A stretch of 64,000 nucleotides of DNA from an uncultured Oceanospirillales bacterium (GTDB lineage: Bacteria > Pseudomonadota > Gammaproteobacteria > Xanthomonadales > SZUA-36). The notes under the pieces are model-generated. The model did no database searches and was not told the origin of the DNA. It saw only the letters and a program-made list of their open reading frames with translations. A program made the position numbers and the translations under genes. Below, piece after piece: positions 37,839-46,776 of the stretch. Position 1 is the stretch's first letter. Every line of letters begins with the position of its first letter. The stretch is taken from assembly GCA_913055655.1 (NCBI GenBank), contig CAJXKA010000005.1:186001-250000 (forward strand). The letters run 5' to 3'.

Positions 37839-38810
37839 TTATCCAGCCAGTTGCCTGGCCATGTTGCAGGCCCCGAGGAGCCCGGGTTGCTCGTGTGTGA
37901 GCAGCGAGGTCGGGATACGCTCGACCAGTGAACGATGCCGGCCCTTGTTCTCGAAGCCGGACCGGAATGAGCTCGACTTCAGCAGCTCCGGGTAGCGCTT
38001 GACGATGCCGCCGGCGACGAATATGCCGTCCACCGCGCCCAGCGACATCGCCAGGTCACCGGCCGCCTGGCCCAGCACCTCGTAAAACATCTGCACCGTT
38101 TCAGAGGCGCTTTCATCCCGGTTTTCCAGTGCCCCGGCGAAGATGTCGGCAGCACCCAGGGGCGCCGGCGCCAGTCCGTTGACATGGCGCATGGCGTCGT
38201 AGACGTTTTCCACGCCCGGCCCGGACAGCAGCCGTTCAATCGACACGCGCTCAAACCGCTGGCGCAGGAACCGGAGCACCTCGATCTGCACCGCCGATTC
38301 CGGCGCGAAACCGACATGCCCGCCCTCGCCGGGCAACGGCCAGGACTTGCCTTCGCGCACGGCCAGCCCGGCCACGCCCAGGCCCGTGCCGGGGCCCAGC
38401 ACGCCAACGGTGAAATTCTCGCGGCCGGCCAGGTGACACTTCACCGGGCCGATGGTCTCGTAATCGTCGGGCGACAACAGCGGCAGCGAGCAGGCGATGG
38501 CTTCGAAATCGTTCATCAACCGGACACCGGCGGCTGGAAAAGCCTTGCGAAGCGAAGCGCTGCCCAGTTCCCAGTGGCTGTTGGAAAAACGCACACCGCC
38601 ATCAACGATCGGCCCGGCCACGGCCATGACAATACCGGCCGGTTCAGCCACGCCGACCCCGTCCAGGTAGGCCGCCATGGCGTCAATGGGTGTTTCGAAA
38701 TCAGCCGCGGTCAGCGTACGAACGTTCGTGAACCCGGGCACCTCCGGGTCGACCAGCGCGAAACGGGCGTTGGTGCCGCCCAGGTCACCGACCAGCAGGC
38801 CTTCGGCCAT
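37839..38810 (-). CDS. glk: Glucokinase
   Basis: A 323-residue ATP-dependent glucokinase of the bacterial Glk (PF02685) type: LVGDLGGTNARFAL at the N-terminus for ATP phosphate binding, LMNDFEAIA with the catalytic Asp, LGPGTGLGVAGL, and GEGGHVGFAPES as the sugar-binding region. It phosphorylates glucose produced by GH1, GH94, GH130 or debranching and feeds Zwf. It starts three bases after edd, so zwf-pgl-edd-glk looks like one transcript. Confidence 0.94.
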   Translation of the reverse strand: MAEGLLVGDLGGTNARFALVDPEVPGFTNVRTLTAADFETPIDAMAAYLDGVGVAEPAGIVMAVAGPIVDGGVRFSNSHWELGSASLRKAFPAAGVRLMNDFEAIACSLPLLSPDDYETIGPVKCHLAGRENFTVGVLGPGTGLGVAGLAVREGKSWPLPGEGGHVGFAPESAVQIEVLRFLRQRFERVSIERLLSGPGVENVYDAMRHVNGLAPAPLGAADIFAGALENRDESASETVQMFYEVLGQAAGDLAMSLGAVDGIFVAGGIVKRYPELLKSSSFRSGFENKGRHRSLVERIPTSLLTHEQPGLLGACNMARQLAG

Positions 38811-38813
38811 GGC

Positions 38814-40631
38814 CTAGCCCACCCGGCCGAAAACGGAAGCGCCGGCCTCGGTCAGGCCGGCATTGCGCCGGAACACCTCGAACAGCTCCCGGCCCATGCC
38901 GTAGCGATTGGCCTCTTCATCAATCTCGATGGGATCACGCGCGTCCAGCTCATCGGCATCAACATGCAGTTCCAGCACGCCGCCCTCGGCATCCACGGTG
39001 ACGACATCGCCATCGCGCACCCGGGCGATCAACCCGCCGTGCAGGGTGTCCGGGGTCAGGTGGATGGCGGCCAGAACCTGGCCGCTGGCGCCGGACATGC
39101 GCCCGTCGGTCAGCAGGGCCACGTTCAGGCCGCTGTCCTGCAAAACGCGCAGGAATGGCGTGAGCTTGTGCAGCTCCGGCATGCCGTTGGCCGAGGCGCC
39201 CTGGCCGACGAGCACCGCCACCATGTCGGACCTGAATTCCCCGGCATTGAACGCGTCGACAAAGGCCTGCTGCGAAGTGAACACGCGCGCGGGGGCTTTC
39301 ACCGTCCGGCAATCTTCGGGCACGGCGGAGACCTTTACCACGGCCCGCCCCAGGTTGCCCTGGACCAGGCGGATGCCGCCCTCGTCATCGAAGGGTTCGG
39401 ACACCGGGCGCAGGATCTTGGTGTCCAGCGACTCGGACTGCGCCGGTTTCCAGCCGATGCCGCCGCCTTCCAGCGTCGGCTCCTGGCGGAACCGTGACAG
39501 CCCGTGCCCCAGGATGGTGGTGACGTCCTCGTGCAACAGGCCCGCATCCAGCAGTGAGCCGATACAGAAGCCCAGGCCGCCGGCGGCATGGAAATGGTTC
39601 ACGTCGGCGCTGCCGTTCGGATAGACGCGCGCCAGCAGCGGCACGACGTCGGACAGTTCGGCGAAATCATCCCAGTCGATGACGATGCCGGCCGCCGCCG
39701 CCATCGCCACCAGGTGAATGGTGTGATTGGTGGAACCGCCGGTCGCCAGCAGGCCGACGATGCCGTTTACCACGGCCTTCTCGTCGATGATGTGGCCAAT
39801 GGGCGTGAAATCTTCGCCGGCCCGGGTAATGCGCAGCACCGCGCGCACCGCTTCCTCGGTGAGGGCGTCGCGCAGCGCCGTGTTCGGATTGACGAAGGAG
39901 CCGCCGGGCAACTGCAGGCCCATGAACTCCATCAGCATCTGGTTGCTGTTGGCCGTGCCGTAGAAGGTGCAGGTGCCGGCCGAGTGATACGACTCCGACT
40001 CGGCGCGCAGCAACTCGTCGCGGCCGCACTTGCCCGCCGCGTATTCCTCGCGCACGCGGGCCTTCTCCTTGTTGGGCAGGCCCGACGGCATCGGCCCGGC
40101 CGGCGCGAACACCATGGGCAGGTGGCCGAAGGCCAGCGCGCCGATGATCAGCCCGGGCACGATCTTGTCGCAGACCCCCAGGCAGATGGCGGCGTCGAAC
40201 ATGTTGTGCGACAGGGCCACGCCGGTGGCCATGGCGATGACGTCACGCGAGAACAGCGACAGCTCCATGCCCGGCTGGCCCTGGGTCACGCCGTCACACA
40301 TCGCCGGCACGCCGCCGGCGTACTGCGCCACGGCGCCGGCTTCCAGGGCGGCCTTCTTGATGATGGCGGGAAACAGCTCCAGCGGCTGGTGGGCGCTGAG
40401 CATGTCGTTGTAGGAGGAGACGATCGCGATATTCGGCGTCGTCGTTCCCGACAGCGCTTCCTTCTCACCCACGCCACAGGCCGCGAAGCCGTGCGCCAGG
40501 TTGCCGCAGGACAGCACGCCGCGCCCCGGCCCCCCGGCCGACGCCGCATCAATACGCGCCAGGTACTGCGCGCGCGAGTCACGACTGCGCTCGATGATGC
40601 GGTCAGTCACTTTCTTCAGGGTGGCATGCAT
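38814..40631 (-). CDS. edd: Phosphogluconate dehydratase Edd
   Basis: A 605-residue IlvD/Edd-family Fe-S dehydratase, first committed enzyme of the Entner-Doudoroff route. [31 protein letters not shown] and [16 protein letters not shown] carry cysteines of the kind that hold the cluster, and [15 protein letters not shown] and [15 protein letters not shown] are family hallmarks. Edd rather than IlvD is favoured by length and by the zwf-pgl-edd-glk setting. The partner aldolase gene eda is not in this window. Confidence 0.94.
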   Translation of the reverse strand: MHATLKKVTDRIIERSRDSRAQYLARIDAASAGGPGRGVLSCGNLAHGFAACGVGEKEALSGTTTPNIAIVSSYNDMLSAHQPLELFPAIIKKAALEAGAVAQYAGGVPAMCDGVTQGQPGMELSLFSRDVIAMATGVALSHNMFDAAICLGVCDKIVPGLIIGALAFGHLPMVFAPAGPMPSGLPNKEKARVREEYAAGKCGRDELLRAESESYHSAGTCTFYGTANSNQMLMEFMGLQLPGGSFVNPNTALRDALTEEAVRAVLRITRAGEDFTPIGHIIDEKAVVNGIVGLLATGGSTNHTIHLVAMAAAAGIVIDWDDFAELSDVVPLLARVYPNGSADVNHFHAAGGLGFCIGSLLDAGLLHEDVTTILGHGLSRFRQEPTLEGGGIGWKPAQSESLDTKILRPVSEPFDDEGGIRLVQGNLGRAVVKVSAVPEDCRTVKAPARVFTSQQAFVDAFNAGEFRSDMVAVLVGQGASANGMPELHKLTPFLRVLQDSGLNVALLTDGRMSGASGQVLAAIHLTPDTLHGGLIARVRDGDVVTVDAEGGVLELHVDADELDARDPIEIDEEANRYGMGRELFEVFRRNAGLTEAGASVFGRVG

Positions 40632-40652
40632 AACAGGTTTACCTCGAATTCG

Positions 40653-41351
40653 TCAGGGCGCCCAGACCACCTGGACCGGGACCCGCGTCTGCGTGAGCAG
40701 CGCTTCCACAGGATAACCGCTGCCGCCGGCGCGGGCCGCCTCGAACACCTCGCGCTTGTCGTCACCGAAGAACAGCAGGACGAGGGTCTCGGTGAACAGC
40801 AGCGCCGGCAGGTTCAGGCTGATGCGCACGTGCGGGCTACCCGCCGTGCGCACGGTCACGCAGCCCGGGTCGCCCCGCAGGTTCAGGGCGCCCTCCAGGC
40901 CGTCATAGTCGGGAAACAGCGAAGCGAAATGGCCATCGGCGCCCATGCCCAGCAGCACGGCCGCATGTGGCGGCGGCAGGTCGGCGATGTCGCGCGCGAC
41001 CACGGGCGGCGCCTCGTCCGGTGTGAGTCCGTCGCGATACAGCGGCAGGAACCGGCCCGCGGCGGCGCGGGCGCGCAGCAGGCGCGAACGCACCAGCGCC
41101 TCGTTGCTGTCCGGGCTGGAGGCCGGCACCCAGCGCTCGTCGCTGGGCAGCACCGTCACGCGCGCCCAGTCCAGCGGCCGGCAGGCCAGCAGGTCAAAAC
41201 ACTCGCCCGGCGTGCTGCCGCCGCTGACGACCAGGCTGGCACCGTCCCCGGTTTTCAGTTGCGTGGCCAGTGCCCCGCCCAGCAGGTCAGCCGCCGTGCG
41301 CGATGCCTCGGCGCGGTCCGTACAGGCAATGAATTCTGTCGTCGAAGCCAT
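40653..41351 (-). CDS. pgl: 6-phosphogluconolactonase
   Basis: A 232-residue lactonase of the DevB/NagB-like fold: LVVSGGSTPGECFDLL near the N-terminus, VTVLPSDERWVPA, and LGMGADGHFASLFPD, the family's active-site loop. It hydrolyses the lactone made by Zwf. The ATG at 41351 is chosen because it starts the conserved domain and lies one base from the zwf stop; longer frames run into zwf. There are 21 bases to edd. Confidence 0.93.
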   Translation of the reverse strand: MASTTEFIACTDRAEASRTAADLLGGALATQLKTGDGASLVVSGGSTPGECFDLLACRPLDWARVTVLPSDERWVPASSPDSNEALVRSRLLRARAAAGRFLPLYRDGLTPDEAPPVVARDIADLPPPHAAVLLGMGADGHFASLFPDYDGLEGALNLRGDPGCVTVRTAGSPHVRISLNLPALLFTETLVLLFFGDDKREVFEAARAGGSGYPVEALLTQTRVPVQVVWAP

Positions 41352-41352
41352 G

Positions 41353-42825
41353 TCAGTCGAGCTTGCCCCATTTGCGGTCGTCGCGGTCGAGCAGCAAGGA
41401 CGCCGCGGTCGGCCCCCAGGTGCCGGCCGGGTAGCCTTCGACATCCTGGCCGGCTTCTTCCCAGCCGGCGATGATGCCGTCGATCCAGCTCCACGCGGCC
41501 TCGACCTCGTCGCGACGCATGAACAGCGCCGGGTTGCCGCGGATCACTTCCATCAGCAGCCGCTCGTAGGCATCGGGATAGCGCACCCCGAAGGTTTCCT
41601 CGAAACTCAGGTTCAGCGACACCGGCCGCAGGTCGAACCCACCGGGACCCGGCTCCTTCGACATCAGCGTCAGGTTGACGCCCTCGTCCGGCTGCAGGCG
41701 CATGACCAGGCGGTTCGGCTCCACCTTGTAGCTCGATTCCGGAAAAATCGAATGCGGCACATCCTTGAACTGCACGATGATCTCGGAGTACTTGCTGCGC
41801 AGGCGCTTGCCGCTGCGCAGGTAAAACGGCACACCTGACCAGCGCCAGTTGTCGATTTCCATTTTCAGCGCCACGAAGGTCTCGGTCTTGCTGGCACCGC
41901 TGGACAGTTCTTCCAGGTAACCCGGCACGGCCTGGCCGCCGATGGCGCCGGACTCGTACTGTGCCCGCACCGTGTGGCTACGCACCGTGGTGGCGTCGAT
42001 GGGCTTCAGCGCGCGCAGCACTTTCATCTTCTCGTCGCGCACGGCGTCGTGCTCGCGGTTGGCCGGCGGCTCCATGGCCACCAGGCAGAGCAGCTGCATC
42101 AGGTGGTTCTGGACCATGTCGCGCAACGTGCCCACCTGGTCATAGAACTCGATACGCTGGCCGACGCCAAGGTCCTCGGCCACGGTAATCTGCACGTGGT
42201 CGACATTGCTGCGGTTCCACAGCGGCTCGAACAGCGAGTTGGCGAAGCGCAGTGCGAGCAGGTTCTGGACCGTTTCCTTGCCCAGGTAGTGGTCGATTCG
42301 GTAGATGGCGTTCTCGGGGAAGCACTCGCCCACCTGGTCGTTGATCTCGCGGGCGGAGGCGTAGTCCTTGCCGACCGGTTTCTCGAGCACGATGCGCACA
42401 TCGTCGGTGATCAGGCCGTTCTGTTTCAGCCCTGAGGCGATGGCGCCGAACAGCGACGGGGCGGTGGCCAGGTAGAACACGCGAGTGCGCGACTCGAAGC
42501 CCTGCAGCATCGACCCCAGCTCGCCCCAGCTTTCGGGCTCGAAGGCATCGGAACGCACGTACTGCAGGCGATCGGAAAATATCCGCCACTGGTCTTCAGT
42601 GAACTCGTTGCCGCGCAGGTGCTTGCGCATCGCGGCCTCGACCTCCGCCAGGTATTCCTCGCGGGACATCTCGCTGCGCCCGGTGGCGATGATGCGGGAT
42701 TCCGGCGGCAACTGGCCGTCGTGGTCGCGATGGTACAGCGCAGGCAGCAGTTTTCGCAGCGACAGGTCGCCACCGCCACCGAAAATGACGAGGTCGAACA
42801 CGTCGACCGGAACAAATTTGGCCAT
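41353..42825 (-). CDS. zwf: Glucose-6-phosphate 1-dehydrogenase Zwf
   Basis: A 490-residue G6[22 protein letters not shown] is the NADP-binding start, EKPVGKD the coenzyme/substrate lysine region, and [20 protein letters not shown] the active-site hallmark with the catalytic His. The ATG at 42825 is chosen because GGAG lies ten bases before it and the dehydrogenase domain begins there. It heads the zwf-pgl-edd-glk operon, divergent from a LacI-family regulator that may control it. Confidence 0.95.
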   Translation of the reverse strand: MAKFVPVDVFDLVIFGGGGDLSLRKLLPALYHRDHDGQLPPESRIIATGRSEMSREEYLAEVEAAMRKHLRGNEFTEDQWRIFSDRLQYVRSDAFEPESWGELGSMLQGFESRTRVFYLATAPSLFGAIASGLKQNGLITDDVRIVLEKPVGKDYASAREINDQVGECFPENAIYRIDHYLGKETVQNLLALRFANSLFEPLWNRSNVDHVQITVAEDLGVGQRIEFYDQVGTLRDMVQNHLMQLLCLVAMEPPANREHDAVRDEKMKVLRALKPIDATTVRSHTVRAQYESGAIGGQAVPGYLEELSSGASKTETFVALKMEIDNWRWSGVPFYLRSGKRLRSKYSEIIVQFKDVPHSIFPESSYKVEPNRLVMRLQPDEGVNLTLMSKEPGPGGFDLRPVSLNLSFEETFGVRYPDAYERLLMEVIRGNPALFMRRDEVEAAWSWIDGIIAGWEEAGQDVEGYPAGTWGPTAASLLLDRDDRKWGKLD

Positions 42826-42913
42826 CTTGTTATTTCTCCGCCCGCGCGCGGGCTTGGCATGTGCAATGAAGGCTATTCGGCCCCCGGTAGCCGCGCAACG
42901 GTTTGTATTCGTA

Positions 42914-42942
42914 TTCAGCCTGCAGGCGCCGGGTGGTATCAT
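42914..42942 (+). promoter_or_regulatory. Candidate promoter of lacI-B in the zwf divergent region
   Basis: TATCAT (42937-42942) with a weak TTCAGC (42914-42919) at 17 bases could drive the regulator gene. The 167-base divergent region also contains two perfect palindromes, GCCCGCGCGCGGGC (42840-42853) in the zwf leader and GCCTGCAGGC (42918-42927). Either might be an operator, but neither resembles the A/T-flanked operators of the other two LacI regulons here. Confidence 0.35.
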
Positions 42943-42992
42943 CCGATATTGACTAATCGCCGCGAACCTTTGCGGCAGCAGGCAGCATTACC

Positions 42993-44027
42993 GTGGGTTC
43001 AGGCAAGACCACCTCTTTTCACATCGCGCTCATGGCCGGGGTTTCCCAGGCCACGGTGTCGCGCGCCCTGCGCGACAGCCCGCTGGTCAGCGAGGCGACG
43101 CGGGAAAAGGTCAAGCAGATTGCCCGCGACCTGAACTACCAGGTGGACCGCAGCGCGGCGGGCCTGCGCTCCGGCCAGACCCGGACGCTGGCGACGCTGT
43201 TGTTCGAGGACGAGACCGCCACCGACAACTCGGTGAACCCCTATTTCCTGTCGATGCTCGGCCACATCACCCGCGCGGCCGCGCGCCGGGATTACGATGT
43301 CCTGGTGGCCTTCCAGCAGCTCAGCGAGAACTGGCACCAGCATTACGAGATCAGCAATCGCGCCGACGGCATCATCCTGCTGGGCTACGGCAACTACGTG
43401 TCCTTCGAGGACAAGCTCGATCGCCTGCGGCGGGACGACGCGCATTTCGTGGTCTGGGGCGCCAGCGGCCCGGGTCTCGACGGCCGGACCGTCGGTTGCG
43501 AAAACCGTCTGGGCGGTGAAATCGCCACGCGTCACCTGCTGTCCCTGGGCCGCAAACGCATCGCCTTCTTCGGCGAAAAAGACGAACGCTGCCCGGAATT
43601 CCGCGACCGCTATGCAGGCTACGAAGACGCCCTGGCCGCCAAGGGCATCGAGGTCGACCCCGACCTGCAGTTCGACGCCCGCGGCAAGGAATCGCTGGGC
43701 GCGGCGGCCGTGGAGCGTTTGCTGGCCTCGGGCACGCGGTTTGACGCCATTTTCGCCGCCAGCGACCTGATCGCCATCGGGACGATCGCGGCCCTGCGCG
43801 AAGCCGGGCTGTCCGTGCCCGGCGACGTTGCCGTGGTCGGGTACGACGACATCCACGCGGCATCCTGCATCACGCCCGCCCTGACCACGGTCCGCCAGGA
43901 CCCGCGGGCCGCCGCCGGCGCCCTGGTCGACCTGCTGCTGACCCGCATCGCGGGCGGCAAGGGCGATTCACGCCAGCTGCCACCACAACTGGTGGTGCGC
44001 AATTCCTGCGGCGGCGTTAAAATATAG
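42993..44027 (+). CDS. LacI-family transcriptional regulator (B), divergent from zwf
   Basis: A 344-residue LacI-type repressor. The helix-turn-helix is ALMAGVSQATVSRALRDSP, followed by a hinge (DRSAAGLRSGQTRTLA) and a sugar-binding core ending in VVGYDDIHAASCITPALTTV. The first dozen residues (SGKTTSF) are unusual, so the GTG at 42993 may not be the true start, although no better one is visible. Its position facing zwf-pgl-edd-glk suggests control of central sugar metabolism, as HexR-like functions are elsewhere served by other families. It ends three bases from the DUF2946-like gene, an odd neighbour. Confidence 0.9.
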   Translation: MGSGKTTSFHIALMAGVSQATVSRALRDSPLVSEATREKVKQIARDLNYQVDRSAAGLRSGQTRTLATLLFEDETATDNSVNPYFLSMLGHITRAAARRDYDVLVAFQQLSENWHQHYEISNRADGIILLGYGNYVSFEDKLDRLRRDDAHFVVWGASGPGLDGRTVGCENRLGGEIATRHLLSLGRKRIAFFGEKDERCPEFRDRYAGYEDALAAKGIEVDPDLQFDARGKESLGAAAVERLLASGTRFDAIFAASDLIAIGTIAALREAGLSVPGDVAVVGYDDIHAASCITPALTTVRQDPRAAAGALVDLLLTRIAGGKGDSRQLPPQLVVRNSCGGVKI

Positions 44028-44029
44028 CG

Positions 44030-44326
44030 ATGAAGCGCGTTCAATACGGTCGTTTGCGAAGCGTCTGCCAGTCCCTGTTGCTGGCCGTTTTGCTGTGCGC
44101 GCAGACCGGCCTGCTGGCACACCAGTTCGACCATGCGCCCGGTCTTGACGATACACCCTGCGCGACCTGCTCCATCGGCAGCCAGTTGCAGCACGGCGCC
44201 GTCGACCAATCGCCGGCGCCTGAAGACAGCGAAGCGCTTCACGTTGCGCCGGCCAGCCCGGCTGACACCTTCGTTTCCATCGCGGTCGCCCGTGCCACCG
44301 CCAGGGGTCCCCCCGCTCTCCATTGA
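44030..44326 (+). CDS. Small exported DUF2946-like protein
   Basis: A 98-residue protein with a signal-like hydrophobic stretch (SLLLAVLLCAQTGLLAH) and a following region with HQFDH, DDTPCATCSIG and a later HGA. These His/Cys patterns recall DUF2946 proteins found before metal-related TonB receptors. It lies two bases after lacI-B and 56 bases before a ZnuD-like receptor, so a role in zinc or other divalent-metal handling is plausible. Family membership is a tentative reading from pattern and context. Confidence 0.6.
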   Translation: MKRVQYGRLRSVCQSLLLAVLLCAQTGLLAHQFDHAPGLDDTPCATCSIGSQLQHGAVDQSPAPEDSEALHVAPASPADTFVSIAVARATARGPPALH

Positions 44327-44382
44327 TTCACAAGTATTGGCCGGCGACCCGTCGGCACCCTTGAATCAATGGAGTACACAAA

Positions 44383-46641
44383 ATGCACCCGAAGTACCGT
44401 TTTTGCCTGCGTAGCCTTGCCGCTGCCGCAAGCCTGCACGTCGCCATGGTGGCGGCGCAGGAACCCGCCGAGGACCGCGTTCACGGCGATGAACATGAAC
44501 ATGACGTGCTGGAAGAAGTCCGCGTCACCGCCACTGCCATCCCGCGCGAGGCACTGGAAATGTCCCAGTCCGCCACGGTGCTGCGTGGTGAGGCTCTGGC
44601 CAGCGCTGCGGCCAACAATATCGGCGATACCCTGGGCAACCTGCCCGGCCTGTCCAATGCCAGTTTCGGCGAGAACGTCGGCCGGCCGGTTATCCGCGGC
44701 CTGCAGGGCGGGCGCGTTGGCGTTCTCAACGACGGCATGAACAGCTTTGACGCCTCGGCCGTCAGCCAGGACCACGCCGTGCCCACCGAACCGTTCCTGG
44801 CGGACCAGGTGGAAGTACTGCGTGGCCCGACCACGCTGCTTTACGGTTCCGGCGCCATCGGCGGTGTTGTCAACCTGGTCACGCACACCATCCCCGAAGC
44901 CATGCCGGAAAACTCGGTCGGCGGACGCGCCCTGGTCCAGGGCGACAGCGCGGCCGACCAGCGCTTCGGCGCGGCGCGCCTCGATTTCGGCGCCGGCGAC
45001 TTCGTCTTTCACGTCAACGGCTTCGTCCGCCGCACCGACGACTATGAGATCCCCGGCGCGGCCGAGCTGTACCCGGACGACGACCACGAAGATCATGAAG
45101 ACGATCATCACGACGAGCACGAAGAAGGTCATGATGACGAGCACCATGACGAGGAGGCCACCGGCGTTCTCGACAACAGCTACCTGGACAACGAGGGTGG
45201 CGCCATTGGCGTTGCGTGGATCAACGACGACTGGCGCGTGGGCATGTCGTGGACCGACTACGACAGCGATTACGGCATCCCAGGCGCCCACAGCCATCAT
45301 CACGAAGATGAGCACGACCACGAGGAAGACCACGAGCACGAAGAGGATCACGAGGACGAGCATGACGAGCATGACGAGCACGACGAAGAGGATGTCACCA
45401 TCCGCCTGCAGTCCCAGCGCGCCAATGCCATCGCCACCAAGACCGATCCATTCGCCGGTTTTTCCCGTTTCTCGCTGAAAACGGCCATTACCCGTTACAC
45501 CCACACCGAGTACGAGGGTGACGAGGTGGGCACCGTGTTCGACAGCGACACGATCGACGCGCGCCTGGAACTGGAGCATGCCCCGTGGGGCGACTGGACC
45601 GGCACGTTCGGTGGCCAGTGGTCCGACAACGACTTCGCCGCCGAGGGCGCCGAGGCCTTCGTGCCGCCATCCGATACCCGCACGGCTGCGCTGTTCTGGG
45701 TGGAAACCGCGGAATTCGCCAACTGGACCATCGACCTGGGCCTGCGCTACGAGGACACCTCGATCGACTCGTTCATCCTGGAACATGACCACGATCATGA
45801 CCACGAAGATGAGCACGAAGAGGACCACCACGAAGACGCGCACGGCGATGAGGCGCCGGAACCGGCCAGCCGGGACTTCCAGCCCTTAAGTGCCTCGGTG
45901 GGCGCCATCTGGCACATGACCGAGGGCAGCCACCTGGCCTTCAACCTGTCCCATGCCGAACGTGCACCTGCGTCCGAAGAACTGTTCGCCAACGGGCCCC
46001 ATATCGCCACCCAGGTGTTCGAGGTCGGCGACCCGGACCTGGGGACCGAGACCAACACGCATTACGAGGTCTCCTGGCGCCTGCACCAGGGCCCGTTTAC
46101 GACCATGATCACGGCGTACCACGACGATTTCGACGACTACATCTACCTGGCCGATGCCGGTGAAGAAGTCGATGGCCTGCCGGAATACCTGTGGTCGCAG
46201 CAGGATGCCGAGTTCTCGGGTGGCGAAATCGAGTTTCGCTGGGATGTCGGTGACTACCGCACCGGGCACTGGCAGTGGTTCGCTTTCTTTGACAACGTGA
46301 AAGCCACCCTGGCCAACGGCGACCCGGTGCCGCGTATTCCCCCGCAGCGCTTCGGCACGGGCCTGGACTGGGACCTTGGGGCATGGGCCGCCAACGTTAA
46401 CTGGGTACACGCTTCAGAGCACAGCCGCACGGCCGAGGGTGAAACCAATACCCCGGGTTACGACCTGGTCAATGCCGAGCTTTCATGGGCACTGCCCTTC
46501 GGTGAGCGCATGGAAACGGTCCTGTTCGTAAAAGGCCGAAACCTGCTGGACGAAGACGTGCGAAACAGCACTTCGTTCCTGAAGGACCAGGCACCGCAGA
46601 TCGGGCGCAACTGGATCCTGGGGCTCAAAACCGCATTCTAG
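44383..46641 (+). CDS. ZnuD-like TonB-dependent receptor with His/Asp/Glu-rich loops
   Basis: A 752-residue outer-membrane receptor with a signal peptide, a plug domain (GDTLGNLPGLSNASFGENVG, RPVIRGLQGGRVGVLNDGM, VEVLRGPTTLLYGSGAIGG) and a 22-strand-type barrel ending in ILGLKTAF with a terminal Phe. Three extracellular-loop regions are extremely rich in His, Asp and Glu (about residues 231-260, 301-339 and 467-493), and a short H/E/D run follows the signal peptide. This is the pattern of ZnuD-type zinc receptors. The ATG follows GGAG at eight bases. TonB2-type energising is plausible. A long hairpin follows at 46666-46698. Confidence 0.88.
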   Translation: MHPKYRFCLRSLAAAASLHVAMVAAQEPAEDRVHGDEHEHDVLEEVRVTATAIPREALEMSQSATVLRGEALASAAANNIGDTLGNLPGLSNASFGENVGRPVIRGLQGGRVGVLNDGMNSFDASAVSQDHAVPTEPFLADQVEVLRGPTTLLYGSGAIGGVVNLVTHTIPEAMPENSVGGRALVQGDSAADQRFGAARLDFGAGDFVFHVNGFVRRTDDYEIPGAAELYPDDDHEDHEDDHHDEHEEGHDDEHHDEEATGVLDNSYLDNEGGAIGVAWINDDWRVGMSWTDYDSDYGIPGAHSHHHEDEHDHEEDHEHEEDHEDEHDEHDEHDEEDVTIRLQSQRANAIATKTDPFAGFSRFSLKTAITRYTHTEYEGDEVGTVFDSDTIDARLELEHAPWGDWTGTFGGQWSDNDFAAEGAEAFVPPSDTRTAALFWVETAEFANWTIDLGLRYEDTSIDSFILEHDHDHDHEDEHEEDHHEDAHGDEAPEPASRDFQPLSASVGAIWHMTEGSHLAFNLSHAERAPASEELFANGPHIATQVFEVGDPDLGTETNTHYEVSWRLHQGPFTTMITAYHDDFDDYIYLADAGEEVDGLPEYLWSQQDAEFSGGEIEFRWDVGDYRTGHWQWFAFFDNVKATLANGDPVPRIPPQRFGTGLDWDLGAWAANVNWVHASEHSRTAEGETNTPGYDLVNAELSWALPFGERMETVLFVKGRNLLDEDVRNSTSFLKDQAPQIGRNWILGLKTAF

Positions 46642-46665
46642 AACCGCGACAGCCCACTCACGCCG

Positions 46666-46698
46666 GGCACGCCACGAGTCTTTGGTTCGTGGCGTGCC
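46666..46698 (+). terminator. Strong hairpin after the ZnuD-like receptor gene
   Basis: A perfect 12-bp stem GGCACGCCACGA (46666-46677) / TCGTGGCGTGCC (46687-46698) with a nine-base loop lies 25 bases after the receptor stop. The following TTGTG is only a weak T-tract, so it may end transcription inefficiently or with Rho, or protect the 3' end. Confidence 0.65.
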
Positions 46699-46776
46699 TT
46701 GTGCGCATCCAAACCAATGGGGCCTCCGCTAGAATGACCGGCAATAGCGAGACCAGGATCATTGACAGGGAGCACC

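Noticed and set aside
42840..42853. GCCCGCGCGCGGGC as the operator of LacI-B
   Set aside because: A perfect palindrome, but purely G/C and in the zwf leader; in this GC-rich DNA such runs are common and no second copy was noticed.
44000..44040. AT-rich GTTAAAATATAGC before the DUF2946-like gene as a Zur box
   Set aside because: Only one half resembles a Zur-type site and it overlaps the lacI-B stop; the palindrome is not there.
45290..45400. Repetitive GAC/GAG/CAC pattern as a CRISPR-like or satellite array
   Set aside because: It stays in frame inside the receptor gene and encodes a His/Asp/Glu loop; there are no regular repeat-spacer units.
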